A stretch of DNA of 24,203 bases, from NCBI GenBank assembly GCA_964397775.1, contig CAYNKL010000059.1, positions 1 through 24,203 of the forward strand, read 5' to 3'. Each line of letters starts with the position of its first letter. Position 1 is the stretch's first letter. Positions 14,027 to 21,734 of this stretch are shown in pieces. The translations under genes and the position numbers were made by a program. Under the pieces are notes generated by a model, which saw only the letters and a list, made by a program, of their open reading frames with translations, was not told where the DNA came from and searched no databases. This stretch comes from Allosediminivita sp964397775. Lineage in GTDB: Bacteria; Pseudomonadota; Alphaproteobacteria; Rhodobacterales; Rhodobacteraceae.

Positions 14027-15370
14027 TCACCCGCCGGCCTGGCTTCGTGCGACCAGGGTCAGGGCGGCGTCCAGCGCTTCGATGAAGCGGTCCGCGTGCT
14101 CTTCCTGGCAGACGAGCGGAGGACGGACCTTCAAGGTGTCCTCATTCGCTCCGGTGGTGCTGATCAGCACGCCATCGTCGCGCATCGCGTTGACCACGTC
14201 GAGCGCGAGCCGGCGCCGGTCGGCCTCCGAGGTGCCAGCAGCACCAATGTCGATGCCGAGGAACAGGCCGGCATTGCGGATGCCTGCCAGGGTCTCGTGC
14301 CTTTGGGCGAGCTTCTCAAGCCCGGCGCGCAGACGCTCGCCCATGGCATGCGCGTGACGCGGGATGCCGTCGCGCTGAAGGATCGTCAGGACCGCGTCGG
14401 CGGTCGCGATGCCGACGGTATTGCCGGCGAAAGTGTTCGAATAGCGGGCGGTCTGGCCAAAGCTCTCCATCGGGTCCTTGCGGCCGACGACAGCGCCGAT
14501 GGGAAAGCCATTGCCCATAGGTTTGCCCAGCGTGGCAAGATCCGGGACGATGCCATGCCGCTCGAACCCCCACATATGCGCGCCGGTGCGGCCAAAGCCC
14601 GGCTGAACCTCGTCCGAAATGACCAGGCCGCCCGCCGCGCGCACCGCCTCGATGCCTCCGGTGATGAACCCCGGCGGGTCGATCCAGACGCCGTCACTGG
14701 AAAAGATGCTGTCGAACAGGATCGCCGCAACGCCGATGCCGCGTCGGTCGAGGTCGTGGATCGCCGCGCGCACCTGCGACTCGAAATGCGCGGCGGCCTG
14801 TGCCTCGGGCACGCCCTCGGGGCTGGGCAGGGTGATCATGCGCACCGAGGGGCTAAGCCGCACCGCGTCGCCCAGATTCGGCGACACCGCCGCCACGGCG
14901 GCGCTGGTGCCGTGATAGGCGTAGGACGAGACGATGACACCTTCGTTGCCGCTGACATGGCGCGCGATCCGCAGCGCCAGATCGTTGGATTCGCTGCCCG
15001 TGCAGGTGAAGACGACACGGTCCATCGCTTCGGGAAAGGTCCCGACGAGCCGTTCGGCATAGTCCACGAGCCGCGGTTCGAGATAGCGCGTGTTGGCGCT
15101 GATCCGGCCCGCCTGTTCGGCCATGGCGGCGTTCACCTCGGGGTGGCAATGCCCGAGCGAGGGAACGTTGTTGTAGAAATCGAGATAGGCGCGCCCGTCA
15201 GGATCGTAGAGCCACATGCCCTCGCCACGCACGAAATGCACCGGCTTGCGGTATTGCAGCCGGTAGGAGGCACCCAGAACGGCATCTCGCCGCGCGATGA
15301 GATCCGCCTCGCGCGCGGGCAGGTCCGTCTCGCCGGGCCGGTAGCGGTTGGGCATGAGATCGGTCGTCAT
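14027..15370 (-). CDS. Class III PLP enzyme of the AGXT2L type (candidate O-phospho-amine phospholyase)
   Basis: This 447-residue fold-type I PLP enzyme has the cofactor Asp D253 in ISDEVQPGFGRTG and Schiff-base lysine K283 in TLGKPMGNGFP. Its pattern is close to human ETNPPL/PHYKPL, which eliminate phosphate and ammonia from phosphoethanolamine or 5-phosphohydroxylysine. Shared blocks include NNVPSLGHCHP (68-77), ANTRYLE, FTCTGSESNDLALRIAR (121-137), SDEVQPGFGR, GKPMGNG and LKVRPPL. The comparison is from memory. The gene lies 28 bases after an APH-fold kinase that resembles the partner kinase of those lyases. The product would be a semialdehyde. An ordinary transaminase such as alanine-glyoxylate type remains possible. 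GAGG lies about 11 bases before the ATG. Confidence 0.85.
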   Translation of the reverse strand: MTTDLMPNRYRPGETDLPAREADLIARRDAVLGASYRLQYRKPVHFVRGEGMWLYDPDGRAYLDFYNNVPSLGHCHPEVNAAMAEQAGRISANTRYLEPRLVDYAERLVGTFPEAMDRVVFTCTGSESNDLALRIARHVSGNEGVIVSSYAYHGTSAAVAAVSPNLGDAVRLSPSVRMITLPSPEGVPEAQAAAHFESQVRAAIHDLDRRGIGVAAILFDSIFSSDGVWIDPPGFITGGIEAVRAAGGLVISDEVQPGFGRTGAHMWGFERHGIVPDLATLGKPMGNGFPIGAVVGRKDPMESFGQTARYSNTFAGNTVGIATADAVLTILQRDGIPRHAHAMGERLRAGLEKLAQRHETLAGIRNAGLFLGIDIGAAGTSEADRRRLALDVVNAMRDDGVLISTTGANEDTLKVRPPLVCQEEHADRFIEALDAALTLVARSQAGG

Positions 15371-15398
15371 GGGCTTGGCCTCGTTGGTTATTGTGCGC

Positions 15399-16475
15399 TC
15401 ATGGCGCGACTGGCTGTGACAGCGCCTCGGTCACGGCGGCCCTGGCCGAGCGGGCATCGAGCCGCGACAGGATCGCCAGCCCGCGTTCACCGCGTGCCAC
15501 GTTCTTGTTGATATAGGCGGCATCCTCGGGAAACAGGGCGGACCGCCAAGCATTGACGAGGATCAGGGCCGCCTGCCTTGCCCGCATCAGGCCGACAAGC
15601 AGTTCCCGGTCAAGGTCGCTCAGCGGGATGACAGAGTGGTATCCGGCGATGATCTTTTCTGCTCCGCCAAGGGGCAGGTCGGGATCGGTGACCATGTGAC
15701 CCGCCGCAATGGCAAGGTCCTGCAGCCGTGGGTTCCACCCGCCGTCGCCGAAATCGATGAAACCGGTGCCGTGATCGGTCGCGAGCATGTTGTGAGGGCT
15801 GGGATCGTTGTGGGTGATCTGCCAGTCGAGTTCGGCCAGATTCGGGGCAATCTGCGCGGCGTAATCCGCCATGGCAGCCCGGGCAAGGTCGGCCAGCGGT
15901 TTGGCGTGCACATGGCCTGCGAGCGACGGCAGACGCGTCCAGCACCCGATATGCCAAAGGACAGGGCGCCGCGCCGAGGGCGGATCGCAGCGGCCGAGCG
16001 CCCGATGCAGCCTCGCAAGGGCCTGGCCAGTGCCATAGACACGCGCCGTCGTCGGTTCCTCGGCGTGCAGCGGCACGCCCTCGAGCCGCGTCTGAAGGTA
16101 GCCGCAGATGGCGCGGTCACGAAACATCAAGACGCCGCCGCGGGTCCGCAGGACCCGGGAAACGTTGATTTCCGCGCTGTCCGCGAGTTCGGCCAGAACT
16201 CCGGATTGGAAGGCAAAGCTGTCGCGCGCTTCGGGCCGGGCGGATGTCTTGAGGATCAGCCGGCGCCCGTCGGAAAGCCGGATCTCATCCGTCCTCTCGA
16301 CCTCGGAGGCGAGCGGAATGATCTCGCCGGTGATCCCGTAATGCCGTTCAAGCAGGAGCGCCGACTGATCCGTCCCGCCATGATCGGGGCGCGCCGCCAT
16401 CGGAGCTGACGCGGCGCGATACCAGGCCTCTGAAACGGACCCATCTTCGGTTGGAGAGGCGGTGGTGATCGTCAT
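15399..16475 (-). CDS. APH-fold small-molecule kinase (hydroxylysine kinase-like)
   Basis: This 358-residue protein of the aminoglycoside phosphotransferase / choline kinase fold transfers the ATP gamma-phosphate to a hydroxyl. It shows the ATP-binding lysine K76 in RRLILKTSA, the catalytic Brenner motif HNDPSPHNML (H222, D224, N229) and the metal-binding D241 in GFIDFGDGG. The N-terminal 30 residues look disordered. The family includes homoserine kinase type II, ethanolamine/choline kinases and 5-hydroxylysine kinase (HYKK); FIDFGD and pairing with the AGXT2L-type enzyme favour the last type of chemistry. Its ATG overlaps the end of the dehydratase gene by 4 bases (ATGA). The nearest GGAG is 14 bases upstream inside that gene, so it probably relies on coupling. 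It is unlikely to be an antibiotic resistance gene, given the metabolic operon. Confidence 0.83.
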   Translation of the reverse strand: MTITTASPTEDGSVSEAWYRAASAPMAARPDHGGTDQSALLLERHYGITGEIIPLASEVERTDEIRLSDGRRLILKTSARPEARDSFAFQSGVLAELADSAEINVSRVLRTRGGVLMFRDRAICGYLQTRLEGVPLHAEEPTTARVYGTGQALARLHRALGRCDPPSARRPVLWHIGCWTRLPSLAGHVHAKPLADLARAAMADYAAQIAPNLAELDWQITHNDPSPHNMLATDHGTGFIDFGDGGWNPRLQDLAIAAGHMVTDPDLPLGGAEKIIAGYHSVIPLSDLDRELLVGLMRARQAALILVNAWRSALFPEDAAYINKNVARGERGLAILSRLDARSARAAVTEALSQPVAP

Positions 16476-17461
16476 GACGCTTCGGCATGCTCCTTCGGTT
16501 CGGCGTAAACCGCTGCCAGATCCGCCAATCCCCAGTTGCCGCCGGTCAGGATGGTGCAGACCTTCTCGTCGGGACGCACCTTGACGGTGCCGGCCAGGAG
16601 CGCCCCGACGCCGATTGCGGCGGCCGGTTCGGCTACCAGTTTGGCGTCACGCGCCAGCGCCCGCATGCCCTCGACGATGTCGGCCTCTTCGACCGTGACG
16701 ATCTCGTCGACATGGCGCTCGATGATCGGCCAGGGGTTCCGGCCGGGCACGCTGATGTGCAGGCCATCCGCAATGGTGTGCAGAAGAGGCAGCGACACGG
16801 GTTCCCCCCGAAGACGGCTCTGGTGGTACTTCGGGGTCATGGCCGGCTCGGCGCCGATCACCCGGACACCTGGCTTCAGCGCCTTCAGCGCGGTTGCCAC
16901 GCCCGATATCAGGCCGCCACCACCCAGTGGCACGATGACCGTATCCACATCGGGCAGATCCTCGAGGATCTCGCAACCGATCGTGCCCTGACCGGCTATG
17001 ACGCGCGGATCCTCGAACCCGTGGACGGTCTCGTATCCCTTTTCCGCGGCGATGCGATAAACCTGCTCCCAGCGCGCCGCCGTATCACCGTCGTAGAGGA
17101 CCACCTCGGCGCCAAGCGCGCGGGTGTTGGCGATTTTCTGAGCCGGCGCCCGTTCCGGCAGGACCAGCACCACCTTTGCGCCCAGCATCCGGCCCGCCCA
17201 GGACAGGCCCTGCGCGTGGTTGCCCGAAGAGGAGGAAATCAGCCCTCGCGCGATCTGCTCGGGCGACAGTTGCAGCGCTGTGTTGAGCGCACCACGGATC
17301 TTGAAGGCGCCGGTGACCTGGAGCGTCTCGGGCTTGAGGAAAAGCTGACAACCGACGGCCGGCTCGATCCGGTCGGCGCGCAGCAGCGGCGTATGCCGGA
17401 CATAAGGCGCAATCCGTGTGCGGGCGGCCTGGATGTCCTCGATCGTGGGAAAGTCCTGCAT
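16472..17461 (-). CDS. Threonine/serine dehydratase-family PLP enzyme (fold type II)
   Basis: This 329-residue PLP enzyme removes water and ammonia from a beta-hydroxy amino acid, giving a 2-keto acid. The PLP lysine is K54 in TGAFKIRGALN, the carboxylate-binding loop is SSSSGNHAQG, the phosphate cradle is PLGGGGLISG, and the cofactor-nitrogen segment near the C terminus is ILTGGNWG. There is no C-terminal ACT domain, so this is the short catabolic type, not biosynthetic IlvA. The family also includes threo-3-hydroxyaspartate ammonia-lyase (BhcB) and hydroxyectoine utilisation EutB. Its neighbour is an OCD-family gene, the same pairing as eutB-eutC and bhcB-bhcD. The ATG at 17461 lies 14 bases after that gene's stop, with no clear ribosome site, suggesting reinitiation. 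A longer reading would lie inside the upstream gene. Confidence 0.87.
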   Translation of the reverse strand: MQDFPTIEDIQAARTRIAPYVRHTPLLRADRIEPAVGCQLFLKPETLQVTGAFKIRGALNTALQLSPEQIARGLISSSSGNHAQGLSWAGRMLGAKVVLVLPERAPAQKIANTRALGAEVVLYDGDTAARWEQVYRIAAEKGYETVHGFEDPRVIAGQGTIGCEILEDLPDVDTVIVPLGGGGLISGVATALKALKPGVRVIGAEPAMTPKYHQSRLRGEPVSLPLLHTIADGLHISVPGRNPWPIIERHVDEIVTVEEADIVEGMRALARDAKLVAEPAAAIGVGALLAGTVKVRPDEKVCTILTGGNWGLADLAAVYAEPKEHAEAS

Positions 17462-17475
17462 GCGTTGGAACCAGG

Positions 17476-18471
17476 TCAGAGGGCTGGGGCCAGAAAGTCG
17501 AAAGACGTGCCGATGCCGCGCTCTCGGGCCAGTCGCAGCAGGGCGGCGGCGGTCGTGTTGTCCTGTATCGCCATGCCGGTGGAATCGAAGATCGTGATCT
17601 GTTCGTCGCTTTCTCGACCCGGTTTGCGGCCGAGCAGCACCTCGCCGATCTCGGCATCGGGGCCGGAGACGATCCCTGCGGCCAAGGCGTGCTGCAGCTC
17701 GCCCTTTTCCGAACATTGCACGGCGGAATCGACCACCACACGGGCGTCTCGAAACAGCTCGGGATCGAGCTCCTGCTTGCCGGGCTGGTCCGCGCCGATG
17801 GCCACCACATGCGTGCCTGGCCGCAGCCAACCCGCGCGCAGCACCACACCGCTGGCGCGGGTTGTCGTGACGACGACACCGGCCCGGGCAACGGCCGCCT
17901 GCGCCGTCTCCTCGGCCGAGACCGGTATTCCGTAATCGGCCTCGATCTCGGCGGCGAAGGTTGAGACAGTCTCGGGCGATCGTCCCCAGGCATGGATCTG
18001 GTCGATCTGCATGACCTCGCGAATGGCGCGGATCTGCATCCGGGCCTGATTGCCGGAGCCGAGGACGGCGAGGCGGCGTGCATCGGGCCGCGCCAGCGCC
18101 CTGACCGAAACAGCCCCGGCCGCCCCGGTCCGGAAACCCGTCAGCAGGCTGCCATCCATGACACAGGTCAGCGCGCCGCTCTGGCCTTCGAACACCAGAA
18201 CTGTTCCCATGCCGTTGGGCACGCCATGTCGCGCGGGGTTGTCGCGAAACCCGCCGGACGAGGCCTTGAGCGAGACAATCTCACTCTCCCGGCTGTAGCC
18301 CGCCTTGAAGTCGATCTCTGCGCCCGGCGTCGACAGGTGGATGCCCATGTAGGGCGGCTGGTCGACCTCGCCGCCGCTGAAGGTGCGATAGGCTTCTTCG
18401 ACCGCTCCGATCACCGAGGGCATGTCGATGAGCCCACGCACGTCCTCCTTGGTCAGCAGTAGGGTGGTCAT
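17476..18471 (-). CDS. Ornithine cyclodeaminase / mu-crystallin family protein
   Basis: This 331-residue NAD(P)-dependent enzyme belongs to a family that includes ornithine cyclodeaminase, ketimine reductases, alanine dehydrogenase (archaeal), iminosuccinate reductase (BhcD) and EutC. It shows the lysine of SLKASSGG (K69), FRTGAAGAVSVRALA, the nucleotide motif AVLGSGNQARMQIRAI (G138-x-G140-x-x-A143) and GADQPGKQEL (D228). K69 and D228 fall where the catalytic Lys and Asp lie in ornithine cyclodeaminase. These residues support an imine-forming or imine-reducing reaction; the substrate is not determined. The ATG at 18471 has AAGG and GGAG upstream and lies 13 bases after the flavoenzyme stop. 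It may reduce or cyclise the imine produced by the flavoenzyme or the dehydratase next to it. Confidence 0.87.
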   Translation of the reverse strand: MTTLLLTKEDVRGLIDMPSVIGAVEEAYRTFSGGEVDQPPYMGIHLSTPGAEIDFKAGYSRESEIVSLKASSGGFRDNPARHGVPNGMGTVLVFEGQSGALTCVMDGSLLTGFRTGAAGAVSVRALARPDARRLAVLGSGNQARMQIRAIREVMQIDQIHAWGRSPETVSTFAAEIEADYGIPVSAEETAQAAVARAGVVVTTTRASGVVLRAGWLRPGTHVVAIGADQPGKQELDPELFRDARVVVDSAVQCSEKGELQHALAAGIVSGPDAEIGEVLLGRKPGRESDEQITIFDSTGMAIQDNTTAAALLRLARERGIGTSFDFLAPAL

Positions 18472-18484
18472 GCTCCGCCTTCCG

Positions 18485-19795
18485 TCATCGACGGGCCCGC
18501 CGCATGGCGCGCTGATCCTGAAGCGCAAAGCCCTTAAGGACTGCCGGCAGGAACCACGGGTCGCCGCGATAGAGCGGAACCGCGGCGGGCGGACGTCCCG
18601 CGAAGGCGCTTTCCCCCTCGTGGTGCCCAAGCAGGCGGTGCGCCGCGCGGCTGCCCACCCAGGGGGCCCAGACCACGCCGGATCCACAGAACCCCGTCGC
18701 GTGCAGGATGCCGCGGTGCTCGAAAAGACGAGGCACCATGTCGCGATGCATGGCGACATTGCCGAACCAGCTGTGGCTCAGCTTGACCGTCTCAAGCTCG
18801 GGGAAGATCTCGGCCAGCCCCGCGCGCAGGCGCAGGGTCGGCTCCAAGGGATTGCCCTGGCGCGAGGCGTCACGCCCGCCAAGAAGGATGCGGCGCCCGT
18901 CGGGCGAGGGACGATAGTAGAACCCCATCTGGCGGTTTTCGCCCAGCATCATGCCCTTCGGCATGAGGCGTGCCATCACGTCTGCGGGCAGTTCCTCGGT
19001 GGCGATGATCCGGCTGCGGACCGGGATCATGCGGCGTTGCAGGAAGGGCACTGCCTTGTCGGTATAGCCATTTGTGCAGACCAGAACCTTGCGGGCGCTC
19101 AAGGTCCCGGACGAGGTGCTCACCCGAAACGTCTCGCCCTCCTGGACAATGCCCGCAACCCGTGTCTGGCCGTGAACGGCAACACCCACATTCAGCGTGA
19201 CACGCAGAAGTTCTGCGTGGAACTTTGCCGGATGCAACCCGCCGATATCCATGCGCACCGTACCGCCCCGGTAGAAATCGGTGCCGAGATGGCTGTGCTG
19301 TTCGGCATAGGGCACGGCATAGGTCTCGATCCCCAGACGTTGGGCCAGCGTCTCCGACGCGCGTGCCATGGTGTCGTACTGATCAAAGCCAAGGGCGCCC
19401 TTGAAGGATCCGGTCAGCTGGTAGTCGCAGTCCAGCTCCTCGGTCCGGATCAGGTTGCAGAGAAATTCGCGTGCCACCTTGCCCTCGGCCTCGATGGCTA
19501 GTGCGGTTTCCTCGCCGAAGCGCCGCGAGAGCACGGCAAAGTTCGGGCGGATGTTGCCGCTGGTGATGCCGCCATTGCGCGACGAGGCCCCTTCGCCGGG
19601 GTTCATCGCATCGAAGACCGCCACCGATCGTCCCGCGCGGGCCAGGACCAGCGCCGCGGAGAGGCCGGCAAAGCCTGCGCCGACGATGGCCACGTCGACC
19701 TTGGCAGGAAGGGAAGGCGCCGAAACGGAACGCGGCGGCGCGTCTTCCCACCAGTATGGCCTGGCGCTACTGGCAGCGCGCGGATCTTGCGACAT
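18485..19795 (-). CDS. FAD-dependent amine/amino acid oxidoreductase (PuuB-like, DAO family)
   Basis: This 436-residue flavoenzyme starts with RPYWWEDAPP, then the FAD motif VAIVGAGFAGLSAALVLA (G39-x-G41-x-x-G44), ribose strand VAVFDAM, GEGASSRNGGI (about 67-77), CTNGYTD, and the C-terminal ATGFCGSGVVWAPWVG. The closing DPWFLPAVLKGFALQDQ aligns with PWFLPLAGMWFGLKD in the flavoenzyme at 11641-12930, so the two are distant paralogues. It should oxidise an imported amine or N-substituted amino acid to an imine. The ATG at 19795 is 8 bases after the permease stop; longer readings lie inside the permease gene. It is the first metabolic gene after the ABC transporter, which suggests it acts on the imported solute or its first product. 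Substrate unknown. Confidence 0.8.
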   Translation of the reverse strand: MSQDPRAASSARPYWWEDAPPRSVSAPSLPAKVDVAIVGAGFAGLSAALVLARAGRSVAVFDAMNPGEGASSRNGGITSGNIRPNFAVLSRRFGEETALAIEAEGKVAREFLCNLIRTEELDCDYQLTGSFKGALGFDQYDTMARASETLAQRLGIETYAVPYAEQHSHLGTDFYRGGTVRMDIGGLHPAKFHAELLRVTLNVGVAVHGQTRVAGIVQEGETFRVSTSSGTLSARKVLVCTNGYTDKAVPFLQRRMIPVRSRIIATEELPADVMARLMPKGMMLGENRQMGFYYRPSPDGRRILLGGRDASRQGNPLEPTLRLRAGLAEIFPELETVKLSHSWFGNVAMHRDMVPRLFEHRGILHATGFCGSGVVWAPWVGSRAAHRLLGHHEGESAFAGRPPAAVPLYRGDPWFLPAVLKGFALQDQRAMRRARR

Positions 19796-19803
19796 GACTG
19801 ACC

Positions 19804-20685
19804 TCAGAAACTGTCGTTGCGGACGTCGAGCGCATCGCGCAGCCCGTCGCCGATGAAATTGAAACTGGTGACGGCGATGGTGATCGCGGCCCCCGGCACG
19901 ATCGCCAGCCATGGCGCCGAGCCCAGGTATTGTTGCGCGCCGTTCAGCATGTTGCCCCAGCTCGGCAGGGGCGGCTGAATGCCGAAGCCGAGAAAGCTGA
20001 TGTAGGCCTCGAGCAGGATCGCCCGTGCGACCGTCAGGGTGGCCGCGACGATGATCGGCCCCATGCAGTTGGGCAGGATTTCGCGGAACATCATGTGGGC
20101 GCGGCTCAGGCCGAGCATGCGCCCGGCGAGCACGAACTCGCGTTCCTTCAACGACTGGACCTCGGCCTCGACGATGCGTGCGACCTCCATCCAGCCGGTC
20201 ATCGAGATGATGACGGTGATCATGATCGGGCTGGGCTGCAGGGCCACGGCCAGCGCGAGCAGCAGGAAGATCGTCGGAAAGGACAGAAAGCCGTCGACGA
20301 GCCGCATGAGCACCGCGTTGACGATCCGCCCCCCGTAGCCGGCGACGACGCCGACCAGCGTGCCCACGACCGTGGCAAGCACCATGGCGAAGAAGCCCAC
20401 CAGAAGCGAGATCCGGCCCGCCATCAGAAGCCGTGCGGCGATGTCCCGTCCCAGAGGATCGGTGCCGAGATAGTGGTTGCCGGTCAATGGCGGCGAAAAC
20501 CGCGCAATGAGATCAATATAGAGCGAGTCGTAAGGCAGCAGGTAGGGGCCGAACACGCAGGCCAGCGTCAGCAGGGTGATCATCACGATCCCCAGCAGCG
20601 CGAGCCGGTGGCTGAGGAAGCGCCGCACGACGCGACTTTGCCACCAGCGGGGAAGGGGCGTCGTGTTGATGTCGGTCGTGGTCAT
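19804..20685 (-). CDS. ABC transporter permease, DppC/OppC family
   Basis: This 293-residue inner-membrane subunit of a peptide/opine/nickel-type importer has a short cytoplasmic N terminus, then a first helix (LALLGIVMITLLTLACVFG), the OppC N-terminal domain, the family signature YLGTDPLGRDIAARLLMAG, and a BPD_transp_1 core of about five helices. The ATPase-contacting EAA loop is AGRMLGLSRAHMMFREILPN. It ends with the usual SFNFIGDGLRDALD. Length is typical. AAGGAT precedes the ATG by about 9 bases. It sits 21 bases after the DppB-type gene and 8 bases before the flavoenzyme gene, so transporter and enzymes share a transcript. Confidence 0.92.
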   Translation of the reverse strand: MTTTDINTTPLPRWWQSRVVRRFLSHRLALLGIVMITLLTLACVFGPYLLPYDSLYIDLIARFSPPLTGNHYLGTDPLGRDIAARLLMAGRISLLVGFFAMVLATVVGTLVGVVAGYGGRIVNAVLMRLVDGFLSFPTIFLLLALAVALQPSPIMITVIISMTGWMEVARIVEAEVQSLKEREFVLAGRMLGLSRAHMMFREILPNCMGPIIVAATLTVARAILLEAYISFLGFGIQPPLPSWGNMLNGAQQYLGSAPWLAIVPGAAITIAVTSFNFIGDGLRDALDVRNDSF

Positions 20686-20706
20686 GGGAGTATCCTTTTT
20701 TCGGGA

Positions 20707-21657
20707 TCAGGCCAGACGGATGCGCGGATCGACGAGGGCCACGGTGATATCGGCAAGCAGGTTGGCGACGATGGTCAGCAGGGCCGAGAACATCAGCAGC
20801 CCCATGACGACCGGGTAGTCGCTGTAGCCAAGGCTATCGAGGAAGAGACGCCCCATGCCTGGCCAGGTGAAGACCGTTTCGGTCACCAGCGCCCCGGTCA
20901 GAAGCGACGGGATCTGGACGCCTGCCAGGGTGATCATGGGCAGCATCGCATTGCCGACCACGTGCTTCATGATCACCCGGCGCTCGGAAACGCCCTTGGC
21001 GCGGGCGGTCTTGACGAAATCTTGGCTGATTGCATCGAGCGTCGCGCCGCGCATGAAGCGGCTCCAGATCGCGATGTGGACCAGGGCCAAAACCACCGAA
21101 GGCATGATGAGGTGGTGCAGGTAGTTCAGCACCGACTGGTCGCCGATCGTGTACATGTTGCCGGCCGGCAGCCAATCGAGCCTCAGCGAAAAGACGTAGA
21201 TCCCGATCAGGCCGAACCAGAAGGTCGGGATGGAGAGCGCGATCATCGCGCCAACGGTTGCCGTGTAGTCGAAGCCCGAATAGCGGTGTGTCGCGCCGCG
21301 GATGCCGATCCAAGTGCCCACCGCAACGGCGATCACCGTGGACGAACCCATCAGGAGCAGCGTTGCGGGGACGTGACGCGCGATCACAGAGGTCACCGGG
21401 CTGCCGTCCCGGAACGAGGTGCCCCAGTCGCCCTGGAGCAGGCCCCAGACCCAGTCGAAGTACTGCACGTAGAGCGGACGGTTGAGCCCGAGTTGTTCGG
21501 TGATGCGTGCGATGTCTTCCTGCGTCATGCCGGGGTCGAGCGCGTACTGCGAAAGCGGGCCGCCCGGCATCAGGTAGAGCACCGTGAAGCCGATGATCGA
21601 GACGATCACCAGAAGCACGGCGCTTTGCAGGAAACGGCTGATAAGGAAGGCGGCCAT
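20707..21657 (-). CDS. ABC transporter permease, DppB/OppB family
   Basis: This 316-residue inner-membrane subunit pairs with the DppC-type protein. It starts with the standard N-terminal helix (FLISRFLQSAVLLVIVSIIG) and the periplasmic loop with MPGGP and LGLNRPLYVQYFDWV, followed by the GDWGTSFRDGSPV segment and five further helices. The EAA loop is TARAKGVSERRVIMKHVVGN, and the end is DITVALVDPRIRLA, typical of the family (VDPRIRL). GGAG lies about 8 bases before the ATG. A strong hairpin lies just upstream between it and the binding-protein gene, which probably lowers expression of the membrane parts relative to the binding protein. Confidence 0.93.
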   Translation of the reverse strand: MAAFLISRFLQSAVLLVIVSIIGFTVLYLMPGGPLSQYALDPGMTQEDIARITEQLGLNRPLYVQYFDWVWGLLQGDWGTSFRDGSPVTSVIARHVPATLLLMGSSTVIAVAVGTWIGIRGATHRYSGFDYTATVGAMIALSIPTFWFGLIGIYVFSLRLDWLPAGNMYTIGDQSVLNYLHHLIMPSVVLALVHIAIWSRFMRGATLDAISQDFVKTARAKGVSERRVIMKHVVGNAMLPMITLAGVQIPSLLTGALVTETVFTWPGMGRLFLDSLGYSDYPVVMGLLMFSALLTIVANLLADITVALVDPRIRLA

Positions 21658-21692
21658 GGGATGCTCCGTCTAGAGGGCGGATTGGGCGTTGG

Positions 21693-21726
21693 GCCGCCGC
21701 CCGCAACATGTGCGGGCGACGGCGGC
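21693..21726 (-). other. Strong hairpin between binding-protein and permease genes
   Basis: GCCGCCG-CCCGCA (21693-21705) can pair with TGCGGGC-(bulge)-CGGCGGC (21711-21726) around a five-base loop: 13 base pairs with one three-base bulge. It begins 8 bases after the stop codon of the binding-protein gene in the direction of transcription. No U-tract follows, so it is more likely an RNA-stabilising or partial attenuation structure, as often found after binding-protein genes in transporter operons. Confidence 0.5.
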
Positions 21727-21734
21727 ATCGAAGG

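Noticed and set aside
13818..14030. Small minus-strand frame of 70 codons in the gap before the second GNAT
   Set aside because: No ribosome site and no recognisable features; it overlaps the GNAT start and the direct-repeat region.
15399..16475. Aminoglycoside resistance gene
   Set aside because: The APH fold is shared with many metabolic kinases, and the gene is translationally coupled inside a catabolic operon.
12949..18471. Ectoine/hydroxyectoine degradation cluster (doe/eut)
   Set aside because: A dehydratase and an OCD-type gene are present, but ectoine hydrolase DoeA, the AstE-like deacetylase DoeB and the Ueh or Ehu transporters are not seen. The importer is of the peptide type.
16472..18471. 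Beta-hydroxyaspartate cycle (bhcABCD)
   Set aside because: Only the families of BhcB and BhcD are present. The aspartate-glyoxylate aminotransferase BhcA, the aldolase BhcC and an IclR-type regulator are missing.
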